Shown here: piece after piece, positions 7,273 to 15,504 of the stretch
Position numbering within the stretch: the first letter of the stretch is position 1
Layout: each line of letters begins with the position of its first letter
Assembly: GCF_014652695.1 (NCBI RefSeq)
Contig: NZ_BMZH01000004.1
Location: forward strand, 1 to 64,000
DNA from: Algimonas arctica
Lineage (GTDB): Bacteria; Pseudomonadota; Alphaproteobacteria; Caulobacterales; Maricaulaceae
DNA length: 64,000 nucleotides
Reading direction: 5' to 3'
The notes under the pieces: generated by a model
What the model was told of the DNA's origin: nothing
What the model saw: only the letters and a program-made list of their open reading frames with translations
The model's database searches: none
Made by a program: the position numbers and the translations under genes

Positions 7273-8967
7273 ATGATAAGAACACTCCCCGCACTCTCAG
7301 CCCTTCTTCTTTTGTCCGCCTGTGGCCAAGCTATCGCGCCCGCAAGCCCTGAACTCGCCGCCGTTAACGGCTGGTGTTTTAGCGGCGGAACAATCTACAC
7401 CGCGGATGACGCCCAACCCACAGCAGACGCCGTTGCCGTTATCGGCAATAAAATCACCTATGTTGGTGCGGATGAAGGCGATTGGTGCCCTGAACAGGCC
7501 GTCCCGTATGATCTTAACGGATACACCCTCTATCCCGGCCTCACTGATGCTCATGCGCACCTGATCGGAATCGGAAAGCGCGAGATGGAACTTGACCTCA
7601 CATCCGCAAAATCTGTTTTAGGATTACAAGACCTCGTCCGTGCCGTGGTTATCACGACACCCGTTGGTGAAACAGTGTTTGGTGACGGATGGATAGAGAC
7701 GCATTGGCCTGAAGGTCGGTTCCCGACACGCCAGGATCTGGATGCCGTTTCGACGGACCATCCCATCATTCTGCAACGTGCTGATGGTCACGCTGCTGTT
7801 GCCAATAGCTTGGCTTTATCCATGTCTAAAATTGATGGATCCACAGAGGCGCCTTTTGGCGGGGCAATCAATCTCGATACCGAGGGCAACCCGACTGGAA
7901 TGCTGATCGATAACGCGCAGAGATTGGTTTTTGGATTAATGCCGGCGATGGACGCTGAAACTCGGTCACGCGCCTTCAAACTTGGGTCTGATGTCTATGC
8001 GTCGCGCGGTTGGACCAACATTCATTCGATGAGCGTGATGCACAGCAATGTCGATATGATCAATCAAATGGCCAATGATGGCGATATATCCATTCGCGTT
8101 TATAATTCTCTCGGACTTCCTGAAAGCGGCCCAAGCGACAAAGTTGCGGCAATGGCTGGCGGATTGTCCGGCGACGCGCCCCATGTCACAACGCGCGCCA
8201 TCAAGCTGTATGCAGACGGCGCACTCGGCTCACGCGGCGCGGCTTTGCTACTCCCTTATTCAGACGATCTCAACAATAGCGGCCTGATGACATTAGAGCG
8301 GGACCGGGCGATCCCGATCTTCGAAGCCGCTTTACGCAACGGTATCCAAGTCAACACCCACGCCATTGGTGACAAAGGCAACCAAGAAACCCTGAATTGG
8401 TATGAAGAAGCCTTCAACAACGTCCCAAAATCAGAATGGGCGGTGCAAGAACCGCGCTGGCGGATTGAACACAGCCAAATTCTCGACCCCTCTGACATTT
8501 CTCGATTCAAAAGCCTGGGTGTGATCCCCTCTATGCAACCGAGCCACGCCATCGGTGATTTGCACTTTGCCGTTGATCGCCTCAGCACGGACCGACTCGA
8601 AGGTGCTTACGCCTGGCGCGCCTTGATCGACAGCGGTGTGATTGTTGCGGGCGGTTCTGACGCCCCTGTTGAGGTCGGCGATCCCCGAATCGAACTACAT
8701 GCGGCTATTCAGCGGACTGACCTAGACGGCTACTCCAACGAAAACTGGGGTCTTGATCAACGCGTGGCACCGCAAGAAGCGCTGAAAATGTTCACGCTCT
8801 GGCCAGCCCATGCCGCTTTCCAGGAAAATGAACTCGGCTCCATCGAAGTGGGTAAACTTGCCGACTTCTCCGTCTTTGACAAAGACATGCTCGATCCCGC
8901 TGTCGAACCGATGGATGCGAACCCGGTCATGACCATGGTCGACGGTAACGTTATTTGGAGCCGTTAG
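7273..8967 (+). CDS. YtcJ-like amidohydrolase lipoprotein
   Basis: A 564-residue metal-dependent hydrolase of the amidohydrolase-3/YtcJ group. The N terminus is a lipoprotein signal (LLLLSAC, Cys17). The composite beta-sandwich region is followed by the barrel with DAHAHL (metal-binding HxH), a conserved KLYADGALGSRGA segment, THAIGD, IEHSQ, and GSDAPV with the late Asp ligand. A beta-sandwich end (GKLADFSVFDKD) is also present. Family members hydrolyse amides or related bonds in small molecules; the substrate cannot be predicted. It is probably periplasmic and membrane-anchored. It stands 51 bases downstream of the kinase on the same strand, and a perfect 10-bp inverted repeat follows its stop. 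Confidence 0.85.
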   Translation: MIRTLPALSALLLLSACGQAIAPASPELAAVNGWCFSGGTIYTADDAQPTADAVAVIGNKITYVGADEGDWCPEQAVPYDLNGYTLYPGLTDAHAHLIGIGKREMELDLTSAKSVLGLQDLVRAVVITTPVGETVFGDGWIETHWPEGRFPTRQDLDAVSTDHPIILQRADGHAAVANSLALSMSKIDGSTEAPFGGAINLDTEGNPTGMLIDNAQRLVFGLMPAMDAETRSRAFKLGSDVYASRGWTNIHSMSVMHSNVDMINQMANDGDISIRVYNSLGLPESGPSDKVAAMAGGLSGDAPHVTTRAIKLYADGALGSRGAALLLPYSDDLNNSGLMTLERDRAIPIFEAALRNGIQVNTHAIGDKGNQETLNWYEEAFNNVPKSEWAVQEPRWRIEHSQILDPSDISRFKSLGVIPSMQPSHAIGDLHFAVDRLSTDRLEGAYAWRALIDSGVIVAGGSDAPVEVGDPRIELHAAIQRTDLDGYSNENWGLDQRVAPQEALKMFTLWPAHAAFQENELGSIEVGKLADFSVFDKDMLDPAVEPMDANPVMTMVDGNVIWSR

Positions 8968-8980
8968 GGTCTAAGAGGAT

Positions 8981-9007
8981 GTGTCGTGATAAACGACATC
9001 ACGACAC
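8981..9007. repeat. perfect 10-bp inverted repeat after the amidohydrolase
   Basis: GTGTCGTGAT (8981-8990) and ATCACGACAC (8998-9007) pair perfectly around the loop AAACGAC, starting 13 bases after the stop codon. No T-run follows on either strand, so it does not look like a classical intrinsic terminator. It may be a 3'-end stabilising hairpin, a bidirectional terminator of the non-U-tract type between convergent genes, or a protein-binding palindrome. Confidence 0.5.
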
Positions 9008-9085
9008 CCCTGTCTGACGCGGCCACAGGATAGGCGAAGAGATAATTTCTCAGGTTATGACGAAAGCCCGTGACTTAGGTTTGGC

Positions 9086-9571
9086 TTAGTCGCGAAAGTT
9101 CTTGAACTGAACAGGCTGTTCCAAACCTAAGTCTTTCACAAACTGCATCGCGCTTTGTAAATCATCGCGCTTTTTACCTGTGACGCGCAATTCTTCGCCT
9201 TGAATTGAGACCTGAACTTTCATCTTCGAGCCTTTGATCTCTTTGACAATTTTGCGAGCCATGTCGCGATCAATGCCTTCTTTGACCACGATCATTTGAC
9301 GCACGCTGGCCCCAGCTGCAGGGTCGATTTTCTGATAATCCAACTGCCCCGGCCCAATGCTGCGTCTTTGTAGGTGGCCCCGAATAAGTTCATGCATTTG
9401 ATTGAGCTTCATGTCGTCGTCAGCGAAAACCTTGATCCCACCGTCAACGACTTCAACCGTGCTCTTACTGCCCTTGAAATCATACCGTGTGCCGACTTCG
9501 CGCATGACGTTTTGCACCGCGTTCTCGACTTCGGACATGTCGACTTCGGACACGATATCAAAAGATGGCAT
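9086..9571 (-). CDS. yajQ: YajQ family nucleotide-binding protein
   Basis: A 161-residue protein matching the YajQ/UPF0234 family over its full length: start MPSFDIVSEVDMSEVENA, followed by RYDFKGSK, then a second half with KEGIDRDMARKIVKEIKGSK and a C-terminal QVRVTGKKRDDLQ-like stretch (here ELRVTGKKRDDLQ). The family folds as two RNP-like halves; some members bind cyclic di-GMP or nucleotides. The ATG at 9571 is chosen over longer in-frame starts because AGGAG lies 6 bases upstream and the length then fits the family. It is monocistronic and convergent with the amidohydrolase. Confidence 0.93.
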   Translation of the reverse strand: MPSFDIVSEVDMSEVENAVQNVMREVGTRYDFKGSKSTVEVVDGGIKVFADDDMKLNQMHELIRGHLQRRSIGPGQLDYQKIDPAAGASVRQMIVVKEGIDRDMARKIVKEIKGSKMKVQVSIQGEELRVTGKKRDDLQSAMQFVKDLGLEQPVQFKNFRD

Positions 9572-9650
9572 GGGTGGCTCCTGAGATAGTCTGAATGAGA
9601 CTCTGAAATAGGGATCATTTGCGCGCCCTGCAACTCCCGGACACGCAACG

Positions 9651-9675
9651 AAAAACGCCGCCCAAAGGGGCGGCG
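9651..9675 (-). terminator. intrinsic terminator of the acyl-CoA dehydrogenase operon
   Basis: On the minus strand CGCCGCCC (9675-9668) pairs with GGGCGGCG (9663-9656) around a 4-base loop, followed directly by TTTTT (9655-9651). It stands 24 bases downstream of the dehydrogenase stop codon and separates that operon from yajQ. Confidence 0.85.
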
Positions 9676-9698
9676 CAAAATCGATGATATGAAAGTTG

Positions 9699-10967
9699 TT
9701 AGACTTTCTGGTTCGTATAGCCACGCAGCTCTTTACGCGCGACTTGCATCCGGTGAACGGCATCCGGGCCATCCGCGAAACGCAAGGTCCGCATTTGCAC
9801 GAACATATTGGCAAGAGGTGTGTCTTGGCTGATTCCGACACCACCATGCATTTGCATGGCTTCGTCGATGACTTTCAATGCAACCTGCGGAGCCGCCACC
9901 TTAATCATGGAAATATAAGGTCCGGCCGCCCGGTGATCGCCAGTATCCATCAAGGATGCCGCTTTCAGACATAATAGACGCGCTTGCTCGATGCCAATGC
10001 GGCAATCGGCAATAATATCATAATTCCCGCCCAATTTGGCAAGTGGGCGACCAAAGGCCTCACGAGATGTGGCGCGTTTGCAAAGCAATTCCAACGCCCG
10101 TTCTGCTTGACCAATCGCGCGCATACAGTGGTGAATACGGCCAGGGCCGAGGCGGCCTTGACTGACTTCAAAACCGCGACCTTCGCCAATCAATAGCGCA
10201 TCAGCCGGAATGCGAACATTATCAAATTTCATGTGCAAGTGACCGTGCGGCGCATCATCTTGACCGAAAATCGTCATCGCGCGGAGTTTTGTGATTCCTG
10301 GCAAATCAGCGGGCACGACAAACATCGAGTGCTGCTTATGGCGACGGGACATGTCGTCGCCCTTAGCTTCTGTGCGAGCCATCAAAATATAAACCTCGCA
10401 ACGCGGATCACCCGCACCCGAAGACCAATATTTCTCACCATTCAGGACCCATTCATCGCCGTCTTTGACCGCGCTGAATTCGAGATTCGTTGCATCAGAC
10501 GATGCGACATCTGGTTCTGTCATCAGGTAAGCGGACCGAACTTTCCCTTCCAGCATCGGCTTCAACCAACGCTCTTTATGCTCTTCCGTGCCGTATTTTT
10601 CGAACACTTCCATATTGCCTGTATCGGGCGCGGAACAGTTAAACACTTCCGGCGCCAGATGACACCAACCCATTTGTTCAGCCAAGTGAGCATATTCGAC
10701 CGTCGTCAGACCAAACCCTTTATCAGACGCCGTCAAACCTGTTTTCGTGAGCCAGAAATTCCATAGGTTTTTCGAACGCGCTTTTGCTTTTAAGGCTTCC
10801 AGTGTTTCCAGCTGCCACGGCGTATGCGCCCAACGATCGGCCGCGTTGGCCGTTTCATGATGCCATTTTTCTTCGATTGGCAGGACGTCGTTCTGAACGA
10901 TCTCGCGCACTTCGGCGAGAATCGGCTTCAAGCGCTCGGTTACTCCGAGGCACATATTATCACTCAT
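9699..10967 (-). CDS. acyl-CoA dehydrogenase family protein (ACAD10/11-like)
   Basis: A 422-residue flavoprotein of the acyl-CoA dehydrogenase fold. It has an N-terminal helical domain, the TEPDVASSDATN beta-domain segment, ENYKWWSSGAG-like NGEKYWSSGAGDP, the FDNVRIPADALLIGEGRGF motif and a C-terminal ACAD helix bundle (GRIHHCMRAIGQAERAL, then MQMHGGVGIS). It is the last gene of the operon, 35 bases after an APH-type kinase gene. In animals these two domains are fused in ACAD10/ACAD11. In Pseudomonas putida LvaA (kinase) and LvaC (dehydrogenase-like) dephosphorylate/dehydrate 4-hydroxyacyl-CoA. A similar role here is inference; ordinary beta-oxidation is the alternative. Confidence 0.88.
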   Translation of the reverse strand: MSDNMCLGVTERLKPILAEVREIVQNDVLPIEEKWHHETANAADRWAHTPWQLETLEALKAKARSKNLWNFWLTKTGLTASDKGFGLTTVEYAHLAEQMGWCHLAPEVFNCSAPDTGNMEVFEKYGTEEHKERWLKPMLEGKVRSAYLMTEPDVASSDATNLEFSAVKDGDEWVLNGEKYWSSGAGDPRCEVYILMARTEAKGDDMSRRHKQHSMFVVPADLPGITKLRAMTIFGQDDAPHGHLHMKFDNVRIPADALLIGEGRGFEVSQGRLGPGRIHHCMRAIGQAERALELLCKRATSREAFGRPLAKLGGNYDIIADCRIGIEQARLLCLKAASLMDTGDHRAAGPYISMIKVAAPQVALKVIDEAMQMHGGVGISQDTPLANMFVQMRTLRFADGPDAVHRMQVARKELRGYTNQKV

Positions 10968-11002
10968 CTTAGTCTCCTTGAAAAATAGGACGTAAAGGCG
11001 GC

Positions 11003-12079
11003 CTAGAGGCTGCCCGTATTAATTTTATGGCGCGCGAGAGCGCCGAGCGCTTCGACGGATTTATCCATAACCGCAAACCGTTCGTCCTGCGTTTGACCGC
11101 GGACATATCTGGCGTGGATTTGTTGAATAATCACAGCCAAACGCCAGATTCCGTAGACAAAATGGTAGTGGATATCGGACACGTCATAGCCGGTCTTCTC
11201 ACCATACCGATCGGCAAATTCGCGGCGGCTTGGCATGCCCGGTGCCGCCGACGGCTGTCGGATCATCAAATGCATCGGCGCAGGGTCTGAGGCCTCGATC
11301 CAGTAAGACAGCGTATTGCCGAGATCCATCAACGGATCGCCAATCGCACAAATTTCCCAATCTAGCAGTGCCGCAATCTTACGCGGGTCACGCGCATCCA
11401 AAATGGCGTTATCAACGCGATAATCCCCATGCAAAACACCGACATTGCCCGATTCGGCGGGCATCTCATCTTCAAGCCACTTCTGGACATCTTCAAAACG
11501 GGTAATCCCGTCTGTCCAGGCATTGTTCCAACGGCGATTCCAACCATCAATTTGGCGTTTGACATAGCCGTCGGGCTTACCAAAATCCTCAAGCCCGAGC
11601 GATTTGTAATCTAGCGTATGTAGCTTTGCGAGCGCATCGATGAAGTTCTCACCGAGCTGCCCCGTGTCATCCTCAGACCAATTCCATTCAGACGGAATTG
11701 TCTTATGAATCAGTGGTCCATCGACCCGGTCCATGACGTAAAATTCCTTGCCGATAATGCTCTCATCGTCGGTGTAGAAAACCGTATTCGGGACTTGATC
11801 AAACGCCGGCTTCAAATCGCGCATAATCCGGTATTCCCGGAACATATTATGTCCCGCTTTCGGTAATGGACCAAATGGCGGACGACGAAGCACCATCCGG
11901 CGATCCGGATAGTCGATGGCATATGTCAGGTTCGAGTTACCCGATGGATATTGCGTGACCTTTGGCGTACCGGACAAGCCTTCGACACTGGCCTTTAACG
12001 CAGCATCAACGGCCGCAACATCGAGCCCTTCGCCCTCGCGAACGTCAATCGTCGCATTCTCTCCAATTGCCGACGTCAT
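11003..12079 (-). CDS. APH-family phosphotransferase (ACAD10/11 kinase-domain type)
   Basis: A 358-residue aminoglycoside-phosphotransferase-fold kinase. Recognisable are the nucleotide-binding N lobe (QYPSGNSNLTYAI and MVLRRPPFGPLP), the catalytic Brenner-type motif VLHGDYRVDN and the metal-binding LLDWEICAIGDPLMDLG. The RRPPxGPLxxxAH-like segment (RRPPFGPLPKAGHNM) is typical of the kinase domain of ACAD10/ACAD11 and its bacterial homologues, not of antibiotic kinases, so I would not call it a resistance gene. The probable substrate is a hydroxyacyl-CoA. It is coupled to the preceding SDR gene by a TAATG overlap and followed by the dehydrogenase gene. Confidence 0.87.
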   Translation of the reverse strand: MTSAIGENATIDVREGEGLDVAAVDAALKASVEGLSGTPKVTQYPSGNSNLTYAIDYPDRRMVLRRPPFGPLPKAGHNMFREYRIMRDLKPAFDQVPNTVFYTDDESIIGKEFYVMDRVDGPLIHKTIPSEWNWSEDDTGQLGENFIDALAKLHTLDYKSLGLEDFGKPDGYVKRQIDGWNRRWNNAWTDGITRFEDVQKWLEDEMPAESGNVGVLHGDYRVDNAILDARDPRKIAALLDWEICAIGDPLMDLGNTLSYWIEASDPAPMHLMIRQPSAAPGMPSRREFADRYGEKTGYDVSDIHYHFVYGIWRLAVIIQQIHARYVRGQTQDERFAVMDKSVEALGALARHKINTGSL

Positions 12080-12864
12080 TATAGGGTCGCCCCGCCATCA
12101 ACGACAGTACATTGACCCGTGTAGAAGCTTGCTTCGTCAGAGACCATGAATATCACCGCACCGACCATTTCTTCAGGTTGCGCGAAGCGTTTAATCGCCA
12201 TGGTCATATCGAGATACTTGTCGACATCCGGCGCATTTTTGAGCGCGCTTGCCAATTTGGTATCAACCGGCCCGGGAAGCAGTGCATTGACGCGAACGCC
12301 CTCGCCATTTTTGTCGTCTGAATATTCCTTTGCCATGCCTTGTGTCATGGCAATCAAAGCCGACTTCGTCATCGCATAGATCACGCGGTTTTCCGCAGGC
12401 TGGAGCCCATCTATCGATGCCACATTGACGACAGAGCCGCCACCATCACGTTTTAATAGGGGGTAAGCTTTGCTGGTCAGGAAATAGGGTCCGCGGGTAT
12501 TAACGGCGAACGTCTTGTCATACGCGTCTTCTGTTGCACTATGCGCTGGGCCGTAATGAGGGTTCGTCGCGCCATTGTTAATCAGAATATCAAGCCGACC
12601 ATGCTCGGCCTCGATCTGCGCCAGAACTTTATCATGGTGAGACAGGTCGCCCAAATGAAGCTCAGCAAAACTGGCGCTTCCGCCCTTCGCTTTAATGTCG
12701 TCCGCAACTTTTGCGCAGGCTTCGGGCTTGCGCGATGTGCAAACCACATGCGCACCCTGCTCTGCCAAACCGTGGGCGATCGCTTCGCCAATGCCGCGCG
12801 AAGCGCCCGCGACGAGGGCCACTTTTCCGGTTAAATCAAATCTCTTTTTTTCGTCCTTAGCCAT
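12079..12864 (-). CDS. SDR family oxidoreductase
   Basis: A 261-residue classical short-chain dehydrogenase. The cofactor-binding GASRGIG motif is at about 20-26, NNGA follows, then the catalytic Ser in NVASIDG and YAMTK (Tyr-x3-Lys), and a C-terminal VVDGGATL typical of this superfamily. Arg at SRKP after beta-strand 2 suggests NADP(H). The ATG at 12864 is used although an upstream extension is open, because it overlaps the preceding stop as TAATG and the protein then has family length. It is the second gene of a four-gene operon; it probably oxidises or reduces a hydroxy/keto-acyl intermediate, but the substrate is not readable from sequence. Confidence 0.9.
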   Translation of the reverse strand: MAKDEKKRFDLTGKVALVAGASRGIGEAIAHGLAEQGAHVVCTSRKPEACAKVADDIKAKGGSASFAELHLGDLSHHDKVLAQIEAEHGRLDILINNGATNPHYGPAHSATEDAYDKTFAVNTRGPYFLTSKAYPLLKRDGGGSVVNVASIDGLQPAENRVIYAMTKSALIAMTQGMAKEYSDDKNGEGVRVNALLPGPVDTKLASALKNAPDVDKYLDMTMAIKRFAQPEEMVGAVIFMVSDEASFYTGQCTVVDGGATL

Positions 12865-13652
12865 TATTCGCTGTCCTTGAAGATGTAGCTTTTTGTTTCT
12901 TTGAGCTTTGCCAGCATTTTTCGCATGCCAGATAACCACGCATCGGGATTTGCGGCACGATACGCGTAATATTCACCCGCAACAGGATGCGGCAACACGA
13001 GGAATTTTTCGTCCTCAATGGCTTTACGGAGGGCCTCAGCCACATCTTCAGGCTCTAACAGCTTTTCGCGTTGGCCTGAGAAATCGACGCCCGCAGTCAT
13101 GTTCGTGCGGACATATTGCGGACAGATACAATGGCTGTGAACGCCCGCGTCGCCATGTTCGATCTCAATGCTTTCTGCAAAAGAGACGGCCGCATGTTTC
13201 GTGGCGCTATAGCTCGCAGAACCAACTTGATTGAGCAATCCTGCGGCCGAAGCCGTAATTACAAAACGTCCGTCACCCCGCTCCAACCAACCCGGCATCA
13301 ATCGACGCGCCGCATAAACACTGCCCATCACATTGACTTGCCAGCTTGATTCCCAGCTCGCGTTCGATCCACCCGCAACGTGCGGACCGTTCCCATCGCC
13401 GACACCCGCGTTAGAAATATATATGTCGATAGGGCCCAGATCAGCTTCCGCTTGATCAATAAACGCGATGACAGATTGTTCTGACGACACGTCGCACACA
13501 TAGGCTTTACCGCCCATCTCGTGCGCATAAGCAGTCGGCGGCGACAAGTCCGATAGAGCCACTTTGGCTCCATGCTTTGCGAACATTTCCCCGATGGCTC
13601 GACCGATACCACCTGATGCGCCGGTTACGGCGACTATTTTATTTTCAAACAT
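12864..13652 (-). CDS. SDR family oxidoreductase (first gene of operon)
   Basis: A 262-residue short-chain dehydrogenase with TGASGGIG (residues 10-17), an Asp at the end of beta-strand 2 (LSDLS, favouring NAD(H)), SNAGVGDG, catalytic Ser in ITASAAG and YSATK. The C-terminal stretch after residue 215 is charged and ends in a short amphipathic helix. It is not closely similar to the following SDR, so it is not a recent duplicate. It is first in a minus-strand operon with SDR, APH-type kinase and ACAD, all tightly overlapping. The operon's promoter must lie in the 84 bases shared with the divergent DUF3667 gene. Confidence 0.9.
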   Translation of the reverse strand: MFENKIVAVTGASGGIGRAIGEMFAKHGAKVALSDLSPPTAYAHEMGGKAYVCDVSSEQSVIAFIDQAEADLGPIDIYISNAGVGDGNGPHVAGGSNASWESSWQVNVMGSVYAARRLMPGWLERGDGRFVITASAAGLLNQVGSASYSATKHAAVSFAESIEIEHGDAGVHSHCICPQYVRTNMTAGVDFSGQREKLLEPEDVAEALRKAIEDEKFLVLPHPVAGEYYAYRAANPDAWLSGMRKMLAKLKETKSYIFKDSE

Positions 13653-13736
13653 GTTCGTGTCTTAACGCCATCAATCTGCTGTGCAACCCGAACCGCGCGG
13701 CTTCACATAGTCGATCCGTGTGTCATAAGAGACAGT

Positions 13737-15062
13737 ATGGGGAGCGAAGAACAATGCATAATGGATGAACTATCGGCGAACGACTCGGGTTTGCTTGATG
13801 CTGATAATGTTCCGAACGCGAACCAATCCCTGACCTGTTTCTCCTGCGAAGAGCCTATGACGGGCCTCTACTGCTATGCGTGCGGGAATAAGAACGACAA
13901 TTATCGCCGCTCTGTCTGGTCGCTTGGGTCTGAACTGTTCCAAAACTTAACGGCATTTGAAGGCCGTATTTGGGCCAGCTTGTCCAGTCTAGTCTTCAAA
14001 CCGGGGCAAATGGCCCGCGAATATGCGGATGGCGCACGGCAGAGGTGGACTTCTCCCATCCGTCTCTTTCTCGCGACGTCACTCGTCTTGTTTGGTTACA
14101 TCGCCCTGTCAGGCACACAAATCATCGTCCTCGGCGATATTGAGTCTGGCGACGCACGGTCCAAACAGGGCATTAATTTCGAGGTTGACGAAGAAAAATA
14201 TAATCAGCGTCTCTTATTTTTTGTCCGAGAATCAAAACTGAAAACGCCCCCATCTGACCGGGTGGCGTTGATCAGTGACGGGTTTAATCTCAACATCGGC
14301 CAAAACCGTACGCCAGAATCGCTGCGTGCCGCCATCGACGACCTCACTTTGCAAATTGAGCAGACGGACTCGGAGATTACAATGGAAGCCTTAGCCGCAA
14401 CGCGCAAAGGGCTGATGCAAACTCTGGCAAAAGCAGAGGCCCAAACAGCGACTGAAACAACGGACGCCCCTCAAACAGAGCCCCCTGTGGGCGACGAAAC
14501 GACCCCGGATGATAGTGGCCGAACCCTATCTTTCCCGGGCACAAATGGAGAGATTATCACGCTTGATGGGCAGGGCATGTCGGATCTGTACGCTCGCATC
14601 CTTCGCAACCCAGCAGTCGTCAACAATCAACTGAACACGAAGCTGAAATGGGCAATGTTTTTCATGATGCCGTTTGCGATGTTCATGGGCGCGATCTTTA
14701 TTCGCGGCCGAGAAACAGCCATGCTCTATGACCATCTCGTTCATGCGGCCTATGTGCATGCGTTCTCATTCTTGCTGCTGTTCATATTCATTCTTCTGTC
14801 GCAATACACCGCGATCTCATATCTCATCGTTTGGTACACCGTGATATTGCTCGTGTATTTACCTTGCTCCGTTAAACGGGCATTCCGCCGGGGCTGGTTT
14901 AAATCTTTACTGACGGCTTACGGCGTTGGCTGGGTTTATACATGGACCATGCTGTTCATCGCGACCGCCATCCTCGCCACAGCTTTGCAATCCGTGGCAC
15001 TCGACATTTCGGATCATAGTCCCACTCGCCCTATTCCGCAGACGGTCGTGCCGGGGGCTTAG
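13737..15062 (+). CDS. DUF3667-type zinc-ribbon membrane protein
   Basis: A 441-residue protein. Near the N terminus a CxxC...CxxC zinc ribbon (CFSCEEPMTGLYCYACG) precedes a conserved FEGRIWASLSSLVFKPGQMAREYADGARQRW segment (first part shown in family) and a membrane span (RLFLATSLVLFGYIALSG). A long soluble, acidic loop (about 140-290) follows, then three to four C-terminal spans. This is the layout of DUF3667 proteins, whose function I do not know. The start at 13737 is provisional; an in-frame ATG at 13761 is possible. Its 3' end overlaps the convergent holin-like gene by 32 bases. Confidence 0.75.
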   Translation: MGSEEQCIMDELSANDSGLLDADNVPNANQSLTCFSCEEPMTGLYCYACGNKNDNYRRSVWSLGSELFQNLTAFEGRIWASLSSLVFKPGQMAREYADGARQRWTSPIRLFLATSLVLFGYIALSGTQIIVLGDIESGDARSKQGINFEVDEEKYNQRLLFFVRESKLKTPPSDRVALISDGFNLNIGQNRTPESLRAAIDDLTLQIEQTDSEITMEALAATRKGLMQTLAKAEAQTATETTDAPQTEPPVGDETTPDDSGRTLSFPGTNGEIITLDGQGMSDLYARILRNPAVVNNQLNTKLKWAMFFMMPFAMFMGAIFIRGRETAMLYDHLVHAAYVHAFSFLLLFIFILLSQYTAISYLIVWYTVILLVYLPCSVKRAFRRGWFKSLLTAYGVGWVYTWTMLFIATAILATALQSVALDISDHSPTRPIPQTVVPGA

Positions 15063-15504
15063 GCGCGCGATCACCAAACCACCACAAGGTCGCCGCTGTC
15101 GCCGCAAAAACCGCCGCGTCGATGACGCTGCCATCGCCCGTTTGCGCAAAGATGAAAGCGGTGATCAACCATAGCAAAAGCGTGAGTACAGGGCGAACGA
15201 GCCGAAGCGTATTGACCACCCAGCGGCTTCCTTCACCAATCGCAGCCTCCGCCAGAATTGACGCTTCGAGCCCTTTCCAACTGCCAGACTGTGCAATGAG
15301 CGCCAGCTCAGCTTCAGTTTCTTGTGCATTGGCCTGCATCGTCAGCTCATGCAATTTTAGCTCATGCGACCAGCGCGCCTGTTCTTGATTGAAGGTCTGC
15401 TTACGCTCAAAAAACCCTGCAATACGTCCCAATCCTGTCCCAATAAGACCGAACAGTCCGCTCGCGGCGGCATCGAGTGAGAGAGTGGCTAATCCTGTTG
15501 CCAT
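15031..15504 (-). CDS. phage-type membrane protein, candidate holin
   Basis: A 157-residue protein. It has a weakly hydrophobic Gly-rich N terminus (DAAASGLFGLIGTGLGRIAGF), a central charged coiled-coil (about 33-75, rich in Gln/Glu/His), and two C-terminal spans (VRPVLTLLLWLITAFIFAQ and DAAVFAATAATLWWFGDR). The terminal WWFGDR is a hallmark of phage lysis-region membrane proteins and GTA-type three-span holins. Its start (ATG 15504) lies inside the preceding M15 peptidase gene, a 16-base overlap, so the two are co-translated like a lysis cassette. Assignment as holin is inference. Confidence 0.65.
   Translation of the reverse strand: MATGLATLSLDAAASGLFGLIGTGLGRIAGFFERKQTFNQEQARWSHELKLHELTMQANAQETEAELALIAQSGSWKGLEASILAEAAIGEGSRWVVNTLRLVRPVLTLLLWLITAFIFAQTGDGSVIDAAVFAATAATLWWFGDRAPKPPARPSAE

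Noticed and set aside
10233-10766. 177-codon plus-strand frame inside the acyl-CoA dehydrogenase gene
   Set aside because: Antisense shadow: no start signal or protein-like motif, while the minus strand encodes a clear enzyme.
11003-12079. Antibiotic-resistance aminoglycoside kinase
   Set aside because: The kinase shares motifs with APH enzymes, but the RRPPFGPLP segment and ACAD neighbour place it with ACAD10/11-type hydroxyacyl-CoA kinases.
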